Source: Spirochaetales bacterium
GTDB lineage: Bacteria; Spirochaetota; Spirochaetia; Sphaerochaetales; Sphaerochaetaceae
Direction: 5' to 3'
DNA: 8,171 bases
NCBI GenBank assembly: GCA_017962865.1
Contig: JAGCUM010000161.1
Coordinates: forward strand, 1 to 8,171
Of the stretch, positions 7,227 to 8,171 are shown piece by piece. Position numbers and translations under genes: made by a program. Within the stretch, counting starts at the first letter, position 1, and every line of letters begins with the position of its first letter. The notes beneath the pieces were generated by a model. The model worked only from the letters and a program-made list of their open reading frames with translations. It searched no databases and was not told the origin of the DNA.

Positions 7227-8097
7227 ATTTGTGCAGCTCTGAAACCGCATCCAAACGCGCTTTCTCGAAAGCAGATGCATAGCGTTGTTTGTCTTCAGGA
7301 AGAACCCCCTTCCATGTGCCTTTCTTCGCCATGGCTACCACAAGCTGCTTCTCAAGGATTCTGGAGGCAGGAACGTTTGCCTTACGGGCAAGAGAATCAC
7401 GGGCAAGGAAGAAGTGTTTAATGTAGACCTTCTCGTCTTCCTTCAGAAGCTTATAGTTACAGATCTTCTCCCAGCCTGGACGCTCTGGGTTCTTCTGCTC
7501 AGCACAGATTTTCATTTCATGGCTGACCTTGTTCTGCTCGCCTTTGGAAAGCTTTGCTTTCATTTCCGAGACAAGCGACTGTTTAAGGTCAAACAGATAC
7601 TGCACATCCGAAAGGGCATATTCAATCTGCTGCTCAGGAATTGGACGGCGCATCCAGTTTGCAGTCTGGTACTTCTTCTTTAGTGATGAGCTCTCGGCTT
7701 GTATTCCCAGATTGCGCTCGATAAGGGCGGTGAGATTACCATTGAAGTCCAATGCCATTGCGATGACTCTGATGTCGAAGATGTTCTTCAGCTGAATGCC
7801 AAGGGCTTTTCTTGTCAGGGCAGCATCGCTTTGGCAGGCAAACATGACCTTCTCAATCGGGCCCTCCAAAAAGGTCTTCATGGCAGCGATACCTTCTTTT
7901 GTTTTGGCAAGCTCAAGGGCATCGATTATGTAGTATTTTTCTTTGTCGTAAATCTGGACTGTGCACACATGCTCGCCATAGCAATGAAGGTTGGACTCCT
8001 CCTCAAAGTCGATGGAGACGCTTTCCACGTTCGAAGAGGTCCATCTGGAAAGAAGATCCAAAAGATCATTTGGCTTGGTGACAAGTGTGTAGTCCAT
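7225..8097 (-). CDS. rnd: RNase D-type 3'-5' exonuclease, DEDDy family with HRDC-like domain
   Basis: A 290-residue 3'-5' exonuclease of the RNase D type, which trims the 3' ends of tRNA precursors and other structured RNAs in the cytosol. The DEDDy core is complete. Exo I is SIDFEEES (D30, E32). Exo II is FACQSDAALTRKALG (D91). Exo III is YALSDVQYLFDL (Y160, D164), preceded by the RNase D hallmark ANWMRRPIPEQQIE. Residues about 205-262 resemble one HRDC domain; E. coli RNase D has two in about 375 residues, so this is a short form. The ATG at 8097 is the first possible start, because the frame is closed by a TGA further upstream. No clear Shine-Dalgarno is visible, only GAG next to the ATG, so it may depend on translation of the preceding frame. 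Its stop codon lies in the T-tract of the oadGAB terminator. By eye it is less GC-rich than the oad genes. No terminator of its own is seen. Confidence 0.92.
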   Translation of the reverse strand: MDYTLVTKPNDLLDLLSRWTSSNVESVSIDFEEESNLHCYGEHVCTVQIYDKEKYYIIDALELAKTKEGIAAMKTFLEGPIEKVMFACQSDAALTRKALGIQLKNIFDIRVIAMALDFNGNLTALIERNLGIQAESSSLKKKYQTANWMRRPIPEQQIEYALSDVQYLFDLKQSLVSEMKAKLSKGEQNKVSHEMKICAEQKNPERPGWEKICNYKLLKEDEKVYIKHFFLARDSLARKANVPASRILEKQLVVAMAKKGTWKGVLPEDKQRYASAFEKARLDAVSELHK

Positions 8098-8098
8098 C

Positions 8099-8171
8099 TC
8101 AGATGTTGACGCAGAGAGTCTTGTTCAGAACCAGCTGGCGACTTTTCACCCCTGCCTGAGTGAGCATTATC
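8099..8171 (-). CDS. Possible C-terminal end of an unidentified upstream gene (partial)
   Basis: A minus-strand frame enters from the right edge and runs for 23 codons to a TGA that is one base away from the rnd start (TGA-G-ATG). The peptide ends KSRQLVLNKTLCVNI. The tight spacing and the lack of a ribosome binding site for rnd suggest a translationally coupled upstream gene, but the piece is too short to name. A second minus-strand frame is also open across this segment and overlaps the start of rnd, so this remains tentative. Confidence 0.35.
   Translation of the reverse strand, partial: IMLTQAGVKSRQLVLNKTLCVNI

Noticed and set aside
8103..8159. Small plus-strand open frame of 18 codons near the right edge
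   Set aside because: It is very short, has no ribosome binding site, and lies opposite the likely end of an upstream minus-strand gene.

Overview
The window holds seven complete protein genes and two partial ones. It most resembles the chromosome of an anaerobic, fermentative bacterium. The key evidence is a complete oxaloacetate-decarboxylase-type Na+ pump operon (gamma-alpha-beta order) next to an alpha-galactosidase. Base composition looks moderately GC-rich by eye, and genes carry clear Shine-Dalgarno sites (AGGAGG, GAGG, AAGGAAGGG). The pump promoter has a perfect TTGACA -35 box. These signals argue against Bacteroidota, and the protein flavour suggests a spirochaete of the Sphaerochaeta/Treponema kind. 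That taxonomic guess is an inference and cannot be proven from this sequence.

Layout from left to right. (1) The 3' half of a GH36 alpha-galactosidase, cut by the left edge. (2) A minus-strand pair, mrp (P-loop ATPase for Fe-S cluster delivery) followed by a NUDIX hydrolase, joined by an ATGA start/stop overlap. The NUDIX gene runs convergently into the galactosidase gene with an 11-bp overlap. (3) A divergent intergenic region of about 230 bp with an unusual stretch of degenerate roughly 10-bp repeats. (4) A plus-strand serine O-acetyltransferase of the EpsC type (cysteine biosynthesis). (5) A strong promoter, a short leader, then oadG, oadA and oadB in tight order, closed by a canonical intrinsic terminator. 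(6) A minus-strand RNase D-type exonuclease whose stop codon lies in the terminator's T-tract. One base upstream of its start ends a possible reading frame that enters from the right edge.

Functionally, OadA would decarboxylate a biotin-linked carboxyl donor (oxaloacetate, or a related substrate), OadG would assemble and anchor the complex, and OadB would use the decarboxylation to export Na+. The other genes are ordinary metabolism or housekeeping: sugar scavenging, Fe-S assembly, nucleotide-sugar clean-up, cysteine synthesis and RNA processing. I see no phage, IS element, CRISPR array, tRNA or rRNA, and no clearly new multi-gene system. The least explained items are the repeat-rich mrp/epsC intergenic region, the C-terminal cysteine cluster on Mrp, and the divergent active-site signature of OadA.
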